Shown here: positions 44,617 to 53,173 of the stretch, one piece after another
How the letters are laid out: each line of letters starts with the position of its first letter
Position numbering within the stretch: position 1 is the stretch's first letter
Assembly (NCBI RefSeq): GCF_000016345.1
Contig: NC_009379.1
Location: forward strand, 1,364,001-1,428,000
DNA length: 64,000 bases
From: Polynucleobacter asymbioticus QLW-P1DMWA-1
GTDB lineage: Bacteria > Pseudomonadota > Gammaproteobacteria > Burkholderiales > Burkholderiaceae
Direction: 5' to 3'
Translations under genes and position numbers: made by a program
Notes under the pieces: generated by a model
Databases searched by the model: none
What the model saw: only the letters and a program-made list of their open reading frames with translations
Told to the model about the DNA's origin: nothing

Positions 44617-46101
44617 ATGATCTCACAAGGAAAATTTGAGGTTTTGACCTACCGCAAGGATTCTTACAGATTCGGCATCAATATCAATTTATGCCTACTG
44701 AAAGGTCTACTTGTGACCCTTTTTGTCCTGTGGACTTTCTTGTCTGCACATGCAGAAGCTCCGGTGAGCGACACACCAATCCTACTTGCAGTGGCACCTG
44801 TTAGTGATCAGCCAGAAATAGATGCACCTAATGCAGATGAAGGTGAAACTGAGCAATGGAGTATTCATGGTCAGTCTACGTATATTGTTCAGCAAAAAAA
44901 TAATTTCAATTCACCCTACTACGGACAAAATAGTCTTTTAAATAAATCTGAAGGGGGTGGCGGGAAGAGCTACACCTTCAGCGCAACTGCTTTCTTGGGG
45001 GCAAGACTTTGGGAAGGCGCAGAAGTCTATTGGAATCCAGAGATGTTTGAGGGAACCCCCTTTAACGGACAACTTGTTGGCTTGGGCGGATTTCAGAATG
45101 GCGAGTTGCAGAAAGGATCTTATGCACCGCCTATCTATTACACTGCCCGCGCATTTATTAGACAAACCTTTGGGCTTGGCGGCGGTAAGGAGCATATTGA
45201 AGGCGCTCCAAATCAACTGGCAGGCAACGTAGATAAAAACAGGCTTGTAGTGAGCTATGGCAAGTTTGCAACTTTAGACTTTTTCGATCAAAACAGCTAT
45301 AGCCATGATCCTCGTACCCAATTTCAAAACTTTGCCATTTTTTCCATGGGTGCCTATAGCTATGCTGCAGACAGCAAGGGCTATACCTATGGTGTTGTAG
45401 CTGAGTGGTATCAAGAGGACTGGATCTTAAAAATGGCTCGCTTGGCAATGCCAACTATTCCGAATACCGCTCAGCTTGATTACAGCTTGACCCAGGATTA
45501 TGGAAATCAGATTGAATTAACTCATGAGCATGAACTTTGGGGTAAAGCTGGCGCGGTGCGTGCACTCTACTATCAACAGCATGCTTTTATGGGCAACTAC
45601 CAAAGTGCTGTAGATATTGCCCAACAAACTAACTCCACCCCCGATATCACCAATACTCGTCTTGCCGCCCAAAGCTCTTGGGGATATGGCCTCAATTTTG
45701 AACAGTCCATTTCAGAAGACATTGGGGTATTTGGTCGTTGGAGCTGGAACCCAGGCAACTCGGAAACGCAAACGGTTGACATTAGCCGCTCTTTGTCTGG
45801 TGGCGTCAGCATTAAAGGTGCTAGCTGGTCGAGACCTAACGACTGCGTAGGCCTAGGTTTTGCGGTGAACGGAATCGCCCCAATTCAAAGGACCTATCTG
45901 CAACTGGGTGGCATGTCCCCTTTTATTGGGGATGGCAACCTGAGCTATAAAACAGAACAAATTCTTGAAACCTTCTATAGCGCCAAAGTGTATAAAGAAC
46001 TCTATATTTCAGCGGATTACCAACGCATAGCCAATCCAGCCTATAACTCAGCACGTGGCCCAGTGAATTTCTTTGGATTAAGAGCCCATATAGAGATGTA
46101 A
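44617..46101 (+). CDS. OprB-like carbohydrate porin
   Basis: An outer-membrane beta-barrel (494 aa) similar to the OprB carbohydrate-selective porin family. Features are WSIHGQSTYIVQQKNNFNSPY at the start of the barrel, GKFATLDFFDQNSYSHDPRTQF (a hallmark of this family) and the C-terminal GPVNFFGLRAHIEM. The signal region (LLKGLLVTLFVLWTFLSAHA) is preceded by about 30 extra residues if ATG 44617 is used; no strong ribosome site supports it, so the true start may be later. A Fur-box-like site just upstream suggests iron-dependent expression. Confidence 0.82.
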   Translation: MISQGKFEVLTYRKDSYRFGININLCLLKGLLVTLFVLWTFLSAHAEAPVSDTPILLAVAPVSDQPEIDAPNADEGETEQWSIHGQSTYIVQQKNNFNSPYYGQNSLLNKSEGGGGKSYTFSATAFLGARLWEGAEVYWNPEMFEGTPFNGQLVGLGGFQNGELQKGSYAPPIYYTARAFIRQTFGLGGGKEHIEGAPNQLAGNVDKNRLVVSYGKFATLDFFDQNSYSHDPRTQFQNFAIFSMGAYSYAADSKGYTYGVVAEWYQEDWILKMARLAMPTIPNTAQLDYSLTQDYGNQIELTHEHELWGKAGAVRALYYQQHAFMGNYQSAVDIAQQTNSTPDITNTRLAAQSSWGYGLNFEQSISEDIGVFGRWSWNPGNSETQTVDISRSLSGGVSIKGASWSRPNDCVGLGFAVNGIAPIQRTYLQLGGMSPFIGDGNLSYKTEQILETFYSAKVYKELYISADYQRIANPAYNSARGPVNFFGLRAHIEM

Positions 46102-46136
46102 GATATGGGTGTCTTGTTCACTAGAGCACCTATTTC

Positions 46137-46760
46137 ATGTACCTGCCGAAACACTTTGCAGTCATAGAGCCAGCCTTACTAGCACAGCTAATCTCTGAGT
46201 ACCCACTTGCTACATTGGTTGGAAATCTAGATAGCCATCTGGAGATTAATCATCTGCCCCTCATGTTAAGCGCAGACAAAACTAAACTTTATGGTCATAT
46301 CGCCAAAACGAATCCACTATCAAAAATTGCTACGAGCAAGGCTACAGCAGTAACAGCAGTATTCAATGGTCCAAATGCATATGTCACCCCCGCTTGGTAT
46401 CCATCCAAAAAAGAAACCGGGAAAGTAGTGCCAACATGGAACTATGCAGTAGTTCATATTGAGGGCAATATTAAATTAATAGAAGATCCTCAGTGGCTTA
46501 GAAGTCATGTGGCGCAGATGACCAATATTCATGAGCCCACCTATCAATCTGACTGGAAGCTCGATGACGCGCCAGAGGAATATGTGCAGATGATGCTTAA
46601 GGCCATCGTAGGCATTGAGATAGATATTCAGAATATAGTCGGAAAATTTAAGCTCAGCCAAAACCGTCCAGCCGAAGATTACGCTGCAGTTGTAGATGAG
46701 CTAAAGCAATCTCCACAAGAAGCGCTTCATGAGATGCTCAAATACATGAAGCCCAATTAA
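46137..46760 (+). CDS. FMN-binding PaiB-family protein
   Basis: A 207-residue flavin-reductase-like split-barrel protein of the PaiB family (annotated as negative transcriptional regulators after B. subtilis PaiB). Signatures are MYLPKHFAVIEPALLAQLI, VFNGPNAYVTPAWYPSKKETGKVVPTWNYAVVHIEG and KFKLSQNRPAEDY near the C-terminus. DNA binding is not evident, so an FMN or heme oxidoreductase role is just as likely. It follows the porin by 35 nt on the same strand. Confidence 0.88.
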   Translation: MYLPKHFAVIEPALLAQLISEYPLATLVGNLDSHLEINHLPLMLSADKTKLYGHIAKTNPLSKIATSKATAVTAVFNGPNAYVTPAWYPSKKETGKVVPTWNYAVVHIEGNIKLIEDPQWLRSHVAQMTNIHEPTYQSDWKLDDAPEEYVQMMLKAIVGIEIDIQNIVGKFKLSQNRPAEDYAAVVDELKQSPQEALHEMLKYMKPN

Positions 46761-46765
46761 AACGG

Positions 46766-47524
46766 TTAAGGAGTGGTGTAACCGTATTTTCGTAAGATAG
46801 CTTTAGCGGTTGAGCCCTGCATAAACTGATAGAGCTCAACAGCCTCAGTAGGAGCACCCTTCATCAAGACCATTCTCTGCTTAATAGGCTCATACAACTG
46901 ATCACTTAAAGGCAAGTAATTGGTATCTCTGGATACTTCCGCAGACTTTGCAAGAGAAAGAGCGGTAAAACCCAAGTCAGCAGCACCAGTAACAACATAG
47001 GTCGTTGCAAGACCAATGTTATCGCCATAAACCAACTTACCCTTAGCTAATTCCCATAGCCCTTCTGCTTTCAAATACTCAACAGCAGCTTTTCCATAAG
47101 GAGCCAATTCTGGTTTAGCGATAGCAATCTTATTGGCCTTATTTATTGCCTTAACTAAAGATGCTTTATCACCATCTAGCAGAATGCCGCTTGAATTTTT
47201 TGTGATGATCGCCAATTTGCCGATGGCATAAACCTTGCCCTCATCGACCGTTTTGCCATTCTTATATAACTCCAATGGAAAATGCTCGTCTGCGGAAATA
47301 AATAGATTGAATGGGGCTCCATTCATGATTTGCGCCGTGAAATTACCGGAAGATCCGTATACAACCCTTATCCCCGGCTTACCTGTTGCTTGAAATACTG
47401 TAACTATCTCGCTGAATGCATCTTTCATATTGGCTGCGACAGCAACGGCCGGACTCTGCGCCAAGGCAATATTGGCAAATAAAAGCAAAAAGGATAGGTA
47501 AGTGAGGAAGCGTACAGATTTCAT
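46766..47524 (-). CDS. modA: Molybdate ABC transporter substrate-binding protein
   Basis: A 252-residue periplasmic protein with signal peptide YLSFLLLFANIALAQ and the oxyanion-binding pattern of ModA: AAANMKDAFSEI near the mature N-terminus, VYGSSGNFTAQIMNGAPFNLFISAD, and GAADLGFTALS. It binds molybdate or tungstate. No modB or modC genes are in the window, so the permease must be encoded elsewhere. It is convergent with the PaiB-like gene and separated from the MFS gene upstream by a terminator. Confidence 0.9.
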   Translation of the reverse strand: MKSVRFLTYLSFLLLFANIALAQSPAVAVAANMKDAFSEIVTVFQATGKPGIRVVYGSSGNFTAQIMNGAPFNLFISADEHFPLELYKNGKTVDEGKVYAIGKLAIITKNSSGILLDGDKASLVKAINKANKIAIAKPELAPYGKAAVEYLKAEGLWELAKGKLVYGDNIGLATTYVVTGAADLGFTALSLAKSAEVSRDTNYLPLSDQLYEPIKQRMVLMKGAPTEAVELYQFMQGSTAKAILRKYGYTTP

Positions 47525-47547
47525 TGGGACAATTCTAGTGGATAGAT

Positions 47548-47576
47548 AAAAAAATCGACCCTAATTAGGGTCGATT
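47548..47576 (-). terminator. Terminator of the oxalate/formate-type MFS gene
   Basis: A perfect palindrome AATCGACCCTAA / TTAGGGTCGATT (47553-47576) is followed, on the minus strand, by a run of seven Ts. It lies 22 nt after the MFS stop. Confidence 0.88.
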
Positions 47577-47597
47577 CTCTATAAACTTGCTACCTCT

Positions 47598-49235
47598 TTA
47601 TGCTAGCAACTTTAAAGCGCTTAAGAAGGTTTTATACACACCCCAAGCAAGTGGAACTCCAACGGCAGCCCAAGCTAAGTAAACAGCTGCGGCAGAAGTA
47701 TGCTCATTACCACCCGCGCCTTTAACCACTGAATCAAGCGCTTTCTCATGGGCCAGCTTTTTCTCTTCAGCTAGTTCAGTATCAGTCATAAACCACTTAT
47801 CGGCCACTGGACGAATCATCAAATTACAAATTAATCCAATCGCCAGCATGCCCACCAAGATATACATCGTTTGGTTGTATACCTGTGCACGTGGTAAGCC
47901 CAAGCTCAACTGATAGTCGCGCATGTAATTCACTACAACTGGACCCAAGATGCCGGCAGTAGCCCATGCAGTTAACAAGCGACCATGAATTGCCCCTACC
48001 ATTTGCGTACCAAACAGGTCGGCAAGATATGCAGGAACGGTTGCAAAGCCGCCGCCATACATACTCAAGATGATGCAGAAGGCACCAACAAATAAGTGCA
48101 GATTGCCAGCTGCCGCGCTGCTTGGAATACTGAAGTAAAGAACGCCACCCAGCACAAAGAAAATAATGTAGGTGAGCTTACGACCTAACTTGTCAGACAA
48201 ACTGGCCCAGAAGAAGCGACCGCCAATGTTAAAGAGGCTCAACAATGCAGTAAAACCAGCCGCAACACCTGCAATAGCAGTGAGCTGAGTCTTATCAAGC
48301 TCTGTGAAAGTTTGAGTAACGCCAATCAAGCTACCTGCAAATACTTCTTGCAACATTGGTGAAGCCATACCAATCACCCCAATACCAGCAGAAACGTTCA
48401 TGCAGAGAACCATCCATACCAACCAGAACTGTGGAATGCCCCATACTTTTTTAACGTTTACACTACGGCTCGTAATCATGGCGTTATTGGCTTGACTTGC
48501 TGGTGGAGTCCAACCAGCGGGCTTCCAGTCACTAGCCGGAATGCGGTAACCAAATGCACCAGCCATCATGTAAACAAAGTAACCCAATGCCATTACAACA
48601 AATGTTTGCGCCACACCAACACTGGTTGGGGTAGCAAAATACTTCATGAGGTTTGCGGCTAGTGGTGAACCAATCATCGCACCGCCACCAAAGCCCATAA
48701 TCGCCATACCCGTTGCCATACCGCGACGGTCTGGAAACCATTTAATCAATGTGGACACTGGAGAGATATAGCCAAGACCCAAGCCGATACCACCAATCAC
48801 ACCTGAACCCAGAATCATCATCCAAAACTGATGGAGATAAACCCCCAATGCTGAGAACAGCATGCCGCCGCACCAACAGAATGCAGCAACAACGCCGGCT
48901 TTACGTGGGCCTGCACGCTCTAACCAGCCACCCCAAAGGGCAGCAGAAGAACCAAGCAGCACAAAAAACATGGTGTACATCCAACCAAGCGTAGATATTT
49001 GCCAATCGCAGCTAGTTGTAAAGAGTTGTGCAAAGAAACCAACATCAGCAGCACATTTAATGGCTTCTGTACCACCCTGCGAAACTCCTAAGGCTTTGGA
49101 TAATGGCAGCCAGAATACGGAGAAGCCATACGCCATACCAATGCACAAATGTATTGCTAGTGCCGCTGGTGGAACAAGCCAGCGATTAAAGCCTGGGCCT
49201 GCAATAGTGCGTTCTTTATCTAATAGATGAAACAT
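47598..49235 (-). CDS. OFA-family MFS transporter (oxalate/formate antiporter type)
   Basis: A 12-helix major facilitator (545 aa) of the oxalate:formate antiporter family. Landmarks are HLCIGMAYGFSVFWLPLSKAL in helix 1, WGGWLERAGPRKAGVVAAFC (loop 2-3 motif), GLGYISPVSTLIKWFPDRRG, and SDKLGRKLTY in the mid-loop. The insertion between helices 1 and 2 with two cysteines (IKCAADVGFFAQLFTTSCDW) is found in a subset of this family. ATG 49235 has AGGAGG upstream. It starts 37 nt after the oxyanion regulator on the same strand, linking it to Mo/W regulation. Substrate not proven. Confidence 0.87.
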   Translation of the reverse strand: MFHLLDKERTIAGPGFNRWLVPPAALAIHLCIGMAYGFSVFWLPLSKALGVSQGGTEAIKCAADVGFFAQLFTTSCDWQISTLGWMYTMFFVLLGSSAALWGGWLERAGPRKAGVVAAFCWCGGMLFSALGVYLHQFWMMILGSGVIGGIGLGLGYISPVSTLIKWFPDRRGMATGMAIMGFGGGAMIGSPLAANLMKYFATPTSVGVAQTFVVMALGYFVYMMAGAFGYRIPASDWKPAGWTPPASQANNAMITSRSVNVKKVWGIPQFWLVWMVLCMNVSAGIGVIGMASPMLQEVFAGSLIGVTQTFTELDKTQLTAIAGVAAGFTALLSLFNIGGRFFWASLSDKLGRKLTYIIFFVLGGVLYFSIPSSAAAGNLHLFVGAFCIILSMYGGGFATVPAYLADLFGTQMVGAIHGRLLTAWATAGILGPVVVNYMRDYQLSLGLPRAQVYNQTMYILVGMLAIGLICNLMIRPVADKWFMTDTELAEEKKLAHEKALDSVVKGAGGNEHTSAAAVYLAWAAVGVPLAWGVYKTFLSALKLLA

Positions 49236-49272
49236 ACTGCCTCCTTTTTTATTGCTGCTTTTTTGACTACTT

Positions 49273-50295
49273 TTATAACCACCCTGCAATTTGACGATTT
49301 AAGCTAATAGCTTTGTACCCAGGTGTCTCACTAGAGTAGCTACGAATTTTTCGAATCAGCTTTGATGCCTCAGATTGAGCCAACATCTCTTTTTTCATGG
49401 CCACAAAGAACACCTCATCTCTTAAGGGGATGAATCCCAAGCCATTTTCAATTGCGATATTTTTAACCCCAAGACCGACATCCGCCTTTCCAGCCAGAAT
49501 GGCATTAGCCACTGCCGAGTGCGTGAACTCTTCTTGCAAATAGCCATTGATCTCAGATGGAGCAATATCTTCGATGAGCAATAAGGTATCGAATAGCAAT
49601 CTTGTACCTGAGCCGATTTGACGGTTAATAAAGCGCACCTTACGATTAACCAAGTCATAAATAGTTCGGATATTGAGCGGGTTGCCCTTCTTAACCATTA
49701 AACCCTGAACGCGTCTCATTACTGGAAATATTTCAATATCATTTTTCGACAAACGATGATGTATTGCTTTGGAGCTCTTTTCGTCGGAGACGTGATATCC
49801 AGCTATATGTGCTTCGTTGTTAAGCAACCTCTCTAATGACTCGCCTGATCCTGCGATTTTTAAATCAATACCCTTTACCTCGCCAACTGCTTTTTGAATA
49901 ATCGAGTCACTGCTGGATAAAAATTTCCACTTAACACTCTCAGTTTTTTGGAATTTTTTTATTTCCTTGAGTAATATATTCTGATGCATTTGCCCTGAAT
50001 CTCTGTAGCCAACTTGCATTTGATGAATAAATTGAATTAAAAAAACTCCAAACTCAGTTAACTTTGATCCATGCCCTTTAGTTCGTACAACTAGTGGAAT
50101 GCCCAAAGCATCCTCAGCCTCATTTAATTTTCCCCAAGCCCCGCGGTAAGACATCTCTGATTTTTTGCTTGCCTCCACCAATGAGGAACCATTGCCGATA
50201 TCGTCCAGTAACCGGGCAAGCCAATTAAGGTCGATGGAGTTTTTACCCCCAAGCGAGTCTTTAAACACAAGTATTGGACAAACTTCAATTTGCAT
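49273..50295 (-). CDS. ModE-type HTH regulator with periplasmic-binding-like ligand domain
   Basis: A 340-residue transcription factor. The N-terminal winged helix (about 20-85) has the ModE pattern IGNGSSLVEASKKSEMSYRG followed by AWGKLNEAEDALG and RTKGHGSKLTEFG. The remaining 230 residues form a PBP-like domain (IKIAGSG-type start at LKIAGSGESLERLL; NRQIGSGTRLLFDTLL; ADVGLGVKNIA) like that of COG1910 and MoeA-associated proteins. It should sense molybdate, tungstate or a related ligand. It is divergent from tupA and upstream of the MFS gene, so it probably controls both. Confidence 0.85.
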   Translation of the reverse strand: MQIEVCPILVFKDSLGGKNSIDLNWLARLLDDIGNGSSLVEASKKSEMSYRGAWGKLNEAEDALGIPLVVRTKGHGSKLTEFGVFLIQFIHQMQVGYRDSGQMHQNILLKEIKKFQKTESVKWKFLSSSDSIIQKAVGEVKGIDLKIAGSGESLERLLNNEAHIAGYHVSDEKSSKAIHHRLSKNDIEIFPVMRRVQGLMVKKGNPLNIRTIYDLVNRKVRFINRQIGSGTRLLFDTLLLIEDIAPSEINGYLQEEFTHSAVANAILAGKADVGLGVKNIAIENGLGFIPLRDEVFFVAMKKEMLAQSEASKLIRKIRSYSSETPGYKAISLNRQIAGWL

Positions 50296-50336
50296 ATGTA
50301 ATTTTTTGCATATTCAAGTGGTTAAAAGATATATGC
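50289..50336. promoter_or_regulatory. Candidate operator between the oxyanion regulator and tupA
   Basis: Two direct copies of TTTGCATAT lie at about 50289 and 50306 (17 bp apart), and an inverted ATATGC is at 50331. The first copy overlaps the regulator start codon. Spaced repeats in a 77-nt divergent intergenic region suggest the regulator's binding site. They do not match the classical ModE box. Confidence 0.4.
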
Positions 50337-50372
50337 GATGATATTAACTTAATTAATCATTTGGTGCACTCC

Positions 50373-51197
50373 ATGAAGAAACTTCTCTCCACCCTCTTTT
50401 CAAGCATTCTGATTGCTGCCACTCTCGCTAGTCCGATTGCCTTAGCGCAAGAAAAAAGCATCGTCGTCTCCTCAACCACATCTACTGAGCAATCCGGATT
50501 ATTTGGTTATATCCTGCCTATTTTTAAAATGAAATCTGGTATCGATGTCAAAGTAGTAGCCGTTGGAACTGGGCAAGCATTAGATATTGGACGTCGAGGT
50601 GATGCAGATGTTGTCTTTGTTCATGACAAGCCTGCCGAAGAAATTTTTGTAAAAGAAGGTTATTCAACTAAACGCTATGAGGTGATGTATAACGACTTCA
50701 TTTTGATTGGGCCGAAATCAGATCCAGCAAAAATTGGTGGTGGAAAAGACATTCAAGCGGCGTTTCAGAAGATATCCGCTGCTCAAGCACCATTTATTTC
50801 TCGCGGCGATAAAAGCGGCACGAATGCTGCCGAACTACGCTACTGGAAAGATGCTGGGATTGCCGTTACACCGAACCAATCTTGGTACAAAGAGACTGGG
50901 TCAGGTATGGGTCCCGCTCTAAATACCGCCTCAGCCATGAATGGCTACATTCTTGCAGACAGAGGAACTTGGCTTAGCTTCAAAAACCGCGGTGATTTAG
51001 TCATTCTGGTTCAGGGGGATCCTAAGCTTTTCAATCAGTATGGTGTGATGCTGGTGAATCCAGCGAAGTTCCCCAACGTAAAGAAAGTGGAAGGCCAAGC
51101 ATTTATTGACTGGTTGATCTCTAAGGGCGGACAAGACGTCATTGCTAGCTACAAGATTGATGGAGAACAGCTCTTCTTTCCAAATGCTGGAAAATGA
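50373..51197 (+). CDS. tupA: Tungstate ABC transporter substrate-binding protein
   Basis: Periplasmic protein (274 aa) with signal peptide STLFSSILIAATLASPIALA and the TupA signature SSTTSTEQSGLFGYILPIF, GTGQALDIGRRGDADVVFVHD and RGDKSGTNAAELRYWKDAG. TupA proteins bind tungstate with high preference over molybdate. No tupB or tupC genes follow; a Mop-domain gene follows instead. The ATG at 50373 begins the signal peptide; the frame runs further upstream without support. Confidence 0.92.
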   Translation: MKKLLSTLFSSILIAATLASPIALAQEKSIVVSSTTSTEQSGLFGYILPIFKMKSGIDVKVVAVGTGQALDIGRRGDADVVFVHDKPAEEIFVKEGYSTKRYEVMYNDFILIGPKSDPAKIGGGKDIQAAFQKISAAQAPFISRGDKSGTNAAELRYWKDAGIAVTPNQSWYKETGSGMGPALNTASAMNGYILADRGTWLSFKNRGDLVILVQGDPKLFNQYGVMLVNPAKFPNVKKVEGQAFIDWLISKGGQDVIASYKIDGEQLFFPNAGK

Positions 51198-51227
51198 ATT
51201 AATTAAATCAATCTAGACGGAGAACTC

Positions 51228-51452
51228 ATGGAACTTAAGGTCAAACTTAGCGCTCGTAATACCCTCAACGGAAAAGTAGTTGAACTCAAAATGGGTCAAA
51301 CCACCTCACACGTTAAGTTGGATATTGGCGGGGGTCATATTGTGACAGCCTCTATCACCAATGAAGCGGTAGATGAGCTTGGACTCAAGGTAGACGATCA
51401 AGCCTGGGCAGTGATTAAAGCTTCTGATGTCATGATTGCCAAAAGCGCTTAA
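51228..51452 (+). CDS. Mop-domain oxyanion-binding protein (molbindin)
   Basis: A 74-residue protein consisting of one Mop/TOBE domain (SARNTLNGKVVELKMGQTTS, AVDELGLKVDDQAWAVIKASDVMIAK). Such molbindins assemble into hexamers that store molybdate or tungstate in the cytoplasm. ACGGAG precedes the ATG, and it is 30 nt after tupA, so the two form an operon ending at a clear terminator. Confidence 0.93.
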   Translation: MELKVKLSARNTLNGKVVELKMGQTTSHVKLDIGGGHIVTASITNEAVDELGLKVDDQAWAVIKASDVMIAKSA

Positions 51453-51472
51453 TTACTCAGGTTTTGCCCATT

Positions 51473-51500
51473 AAAAAAGCCCGCGTTAGCGGGCTTCTTA
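51473..51500. terminator. Bidirectional terminator between the Mop gene and the periplasmic repeat protein
   Basis: The stem AAGCCCGC / GCGGGCTT with a GTTA loop (51477-51496) is flanked by a T-rich tract on the plus side and six Ts on the minus side. It serves convergent genes. Confidence 0.88.
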
Positions 51501-51534
51501 TTTTCACTGGAATAAGTCCCAGCAAGAATGCTAA

Positions 51535-52116
51535 TTACTTCTTAGGAGTTGCAAAGCCGATAACAGTATCGTCAACATACTCAACGATTACGTCATCACC
51601 AACTTTGAATTTCTCAAGACCGAGAACGCTTGGGTCAACTTTAACTTTTTGTTTCTCGCCGCTTGGTAATGTAAATGTTACAAGACGTGTTTTTGTATCA
51701 ATCGTATCGATTTTTACGGATGCGTAAACAGTTTCAGTAACTTCTTCAAATGGCTTAGCAGCGCCTTTGCCAGCAAGCACTACAGAGCGAACACCAGAAA
51801 CACCTGGCTTAGCACCTTTAGGAGCAGCAGTCAGACCAACTGCAATCGCTTGTGCGTTTTCAACCAAAAATACGTCACCTTTTTTAACTTTGTCCAAATC
51901 ATTTACTGATTTAGCAACGTTCATTTGCGCCAAATTACCGTTTGCATCTTTCAATACAACAGTACGTTTTTTAACGTCAACAGAGTCAACAGTTGCAGAC
52001 AATACAACTACTTCAGCAGCTAAAGGCAACATTTTTGCAGGCATTTGAGCAAATGCTGAAACAGCAAAAGAAAGGCCAATAACGGCGAATAAACCAGCGA
52101 GTAAAGATTTCTTCAA
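51535..52116 (-). CDS. Periplasmic protein with two internal repeats, function unknown
   Basis: A 193-residue exported protein with signal peptide SLLAGLFAVIGLSFAVSAFA. The mature part contains two related units: VVVLSATVDSVDVKKRTVVL to about residue 95, and TVYASVKIDTIDTKTRLVTF to about 187. Each has the pattern V-x-I/V-D-T/S-V/I-D-x-K-x-R-x-V followed by a Gly-Asp turn (KKGDVFLVENAQAIAVGL; KVGDDVIVEYVDDTVIGF). This suggests two tandem OB-like beta domains. TTG 52116 is the start, with AGGAG five nt upstream. No family recognised. Confidence 0.72.
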   Translation of the reverse strand: MKKSLLAGLFAVIGLSFAVSAFAQMPAKMLPLAAEVVVLSATVDSVDVKKRTVVLKDANGNLAQMNVAKSVNDLDKVKKGDVFLVENAQAIAVGLTAAPKGAKPGVSGVRSVVLAGKGAAKPFEEVTETVYASVKIDTIDTKTRLVTFTLPSGEKQKVKVDPSVLGLEKFKVGDDVIVEYVDDTVIGFATPKK

Positions 52117-52262
52117 GATAACTCCTAGATAAATGAAGGATTGGATATGGGCCTTAACCAGCGCCTCGCAATCATTGTAACCATGCCAGAATCATTTAAT
52201 CTGGCTTATTTGGTAAATTAGCCTTATACATTCCGAATAAGCCACTGCTAAACTCTAAGTCA

Positions 52263-52703
52263 TTGAAATTATTAGAAATAATTACCCTACCCTGGTCTCA
52301 AGCTTGCACCCTAGCCTACCCCATCCGCGAGGAGGTATTTATTCGGGAGCAGGGAGTACCGCATGAGCTTGAAGTCGATGAGCAGGATGAGGCTGCAATG
52401 CACGCACTGGCCTATCAAAATGGGCATTGCGTAGGTACTGCTAGATTGGTGAGTCTTGGGAATCAATCTATGCAAATTGGCCGCATGGCAGTCTTAGCTA
52501 AATATCGAGGAAATGGCATTGGTCAGCGCATTTTAAAAGAGTTAATTCAGCTCGCTAAAACGCAAGGCTCCACTTCAATCATTCTGCATGCCCAGATAAC
52601 TGCCATCGCCTTTTATGAAAAACTTGGTTTTCTTCCAGAAGGTCCAGAGTATCAAGAGGCGGGTATTGCTCATCGTAATATGATTCTTCTACTGTCCGCA
52701 TAA
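52263..52703 (+). CDS. GNAT family N-acetyltransferase
   Basis: A 146-residue acetyl-CoA-dependent N-acetyltransferase. The acetyl-CoA motif is MAVLAKYRGNGIGQRILKEL (RxxGxG), preceded by the strand VGTARLV and followed by ITAIAFYEKLGFLPEG. The N-terminal IREEVFIREQGVPHELEVDEQD places it near the ElaA-like/YjcF-like group. The start is TTG at 52263; no ATG occurs before the conserved region. It is followed at 30 nt by the thioesterase and may form an operon with it and the dioxygenase. Acceptor unknown. Confidence 0.88.
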   Translation: MKLLEIITLPWSQACTLAYPIREEVFIREQGVPHELEVDEQDEAAMHALAYQNGHCVGTARLVSLGNQSMQIGRMAVLAKYRGNGIGQRILKELIQLAKTQGSTSIILHAQITAIAFYEKLGFLPEGPEYQEAGIAHRNMILLLSA

Positions 52704-52733
52704 CTTGATTGCCCTACGAATTCGCTGATCGCC

Positions 52734-53162
52734 ATGACATCACCTACTACTCCCTTTCCCTACGTTCATCGTGTCTGTTACGCGGATACCGATGCTGCTG
52801 GCTTTATTTATCACGGCCGCTATCTCGATATCTTTGAACGTAGTCGCGCTGAATGGTTGGCTCAACGTGACCTGAGCCCTACTAAGCTCATCAATGAATT
52901 CGGTATCTTGCTCCCGGTACGAGAACTCTCTATGCACTTTCACAAGCCTGGCCGTCTTGACGACATCCTCTATATCAACCAAGTCATTGAGCAACGTAGA
53001 CGCACACATGTTGCTGTCAAGCAAACCGCTCAGCGCAAGGTTGTCGGCGCCGATACTGAGGAGCTAGAAGTGATCGCTAGCGCTTTAATCAATATCGTTT
53101 GTTTAGACTCTACTACTCTCAAACCAAAAGCATTTCCCGATTGGTTATTTCTTGCAGAATAA
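52734..53162 (+). CDS. Acyl-CoA thioesterase, YbgC/FadM type
   Basis: A 142-residue single hot-dog-fold thioesterase. The 4-hydroxybenzoyl-CoA thioesterase-like active-site motif is YADTDAAGFIYHGRYLDIFE, with catalytic Asp in DTDAAG. The central LPVRELSMHFHKPGRLDD is also typical. It probably hydrolyses acyl-CoA or acyl-ACP esters; YbgC in E. coli is tied to the Tol-Pal system but no tol genes are here. Confidence 0.9.
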   Translation: MTSPTTPFPYVHRVCYADTDAAGFIYHGRYLDIFERSRAEWLAQRDLSPTKLINEFGILLPVRELSMHFHKPGRLDDILYINQVIEQRRRTHVAVKQTAQRKVVGADTEELEVIASALINIVCLDSTTLKPKAFPDWLFLAE

Positions 53163-53173
53163 AAAGGTGCCCC

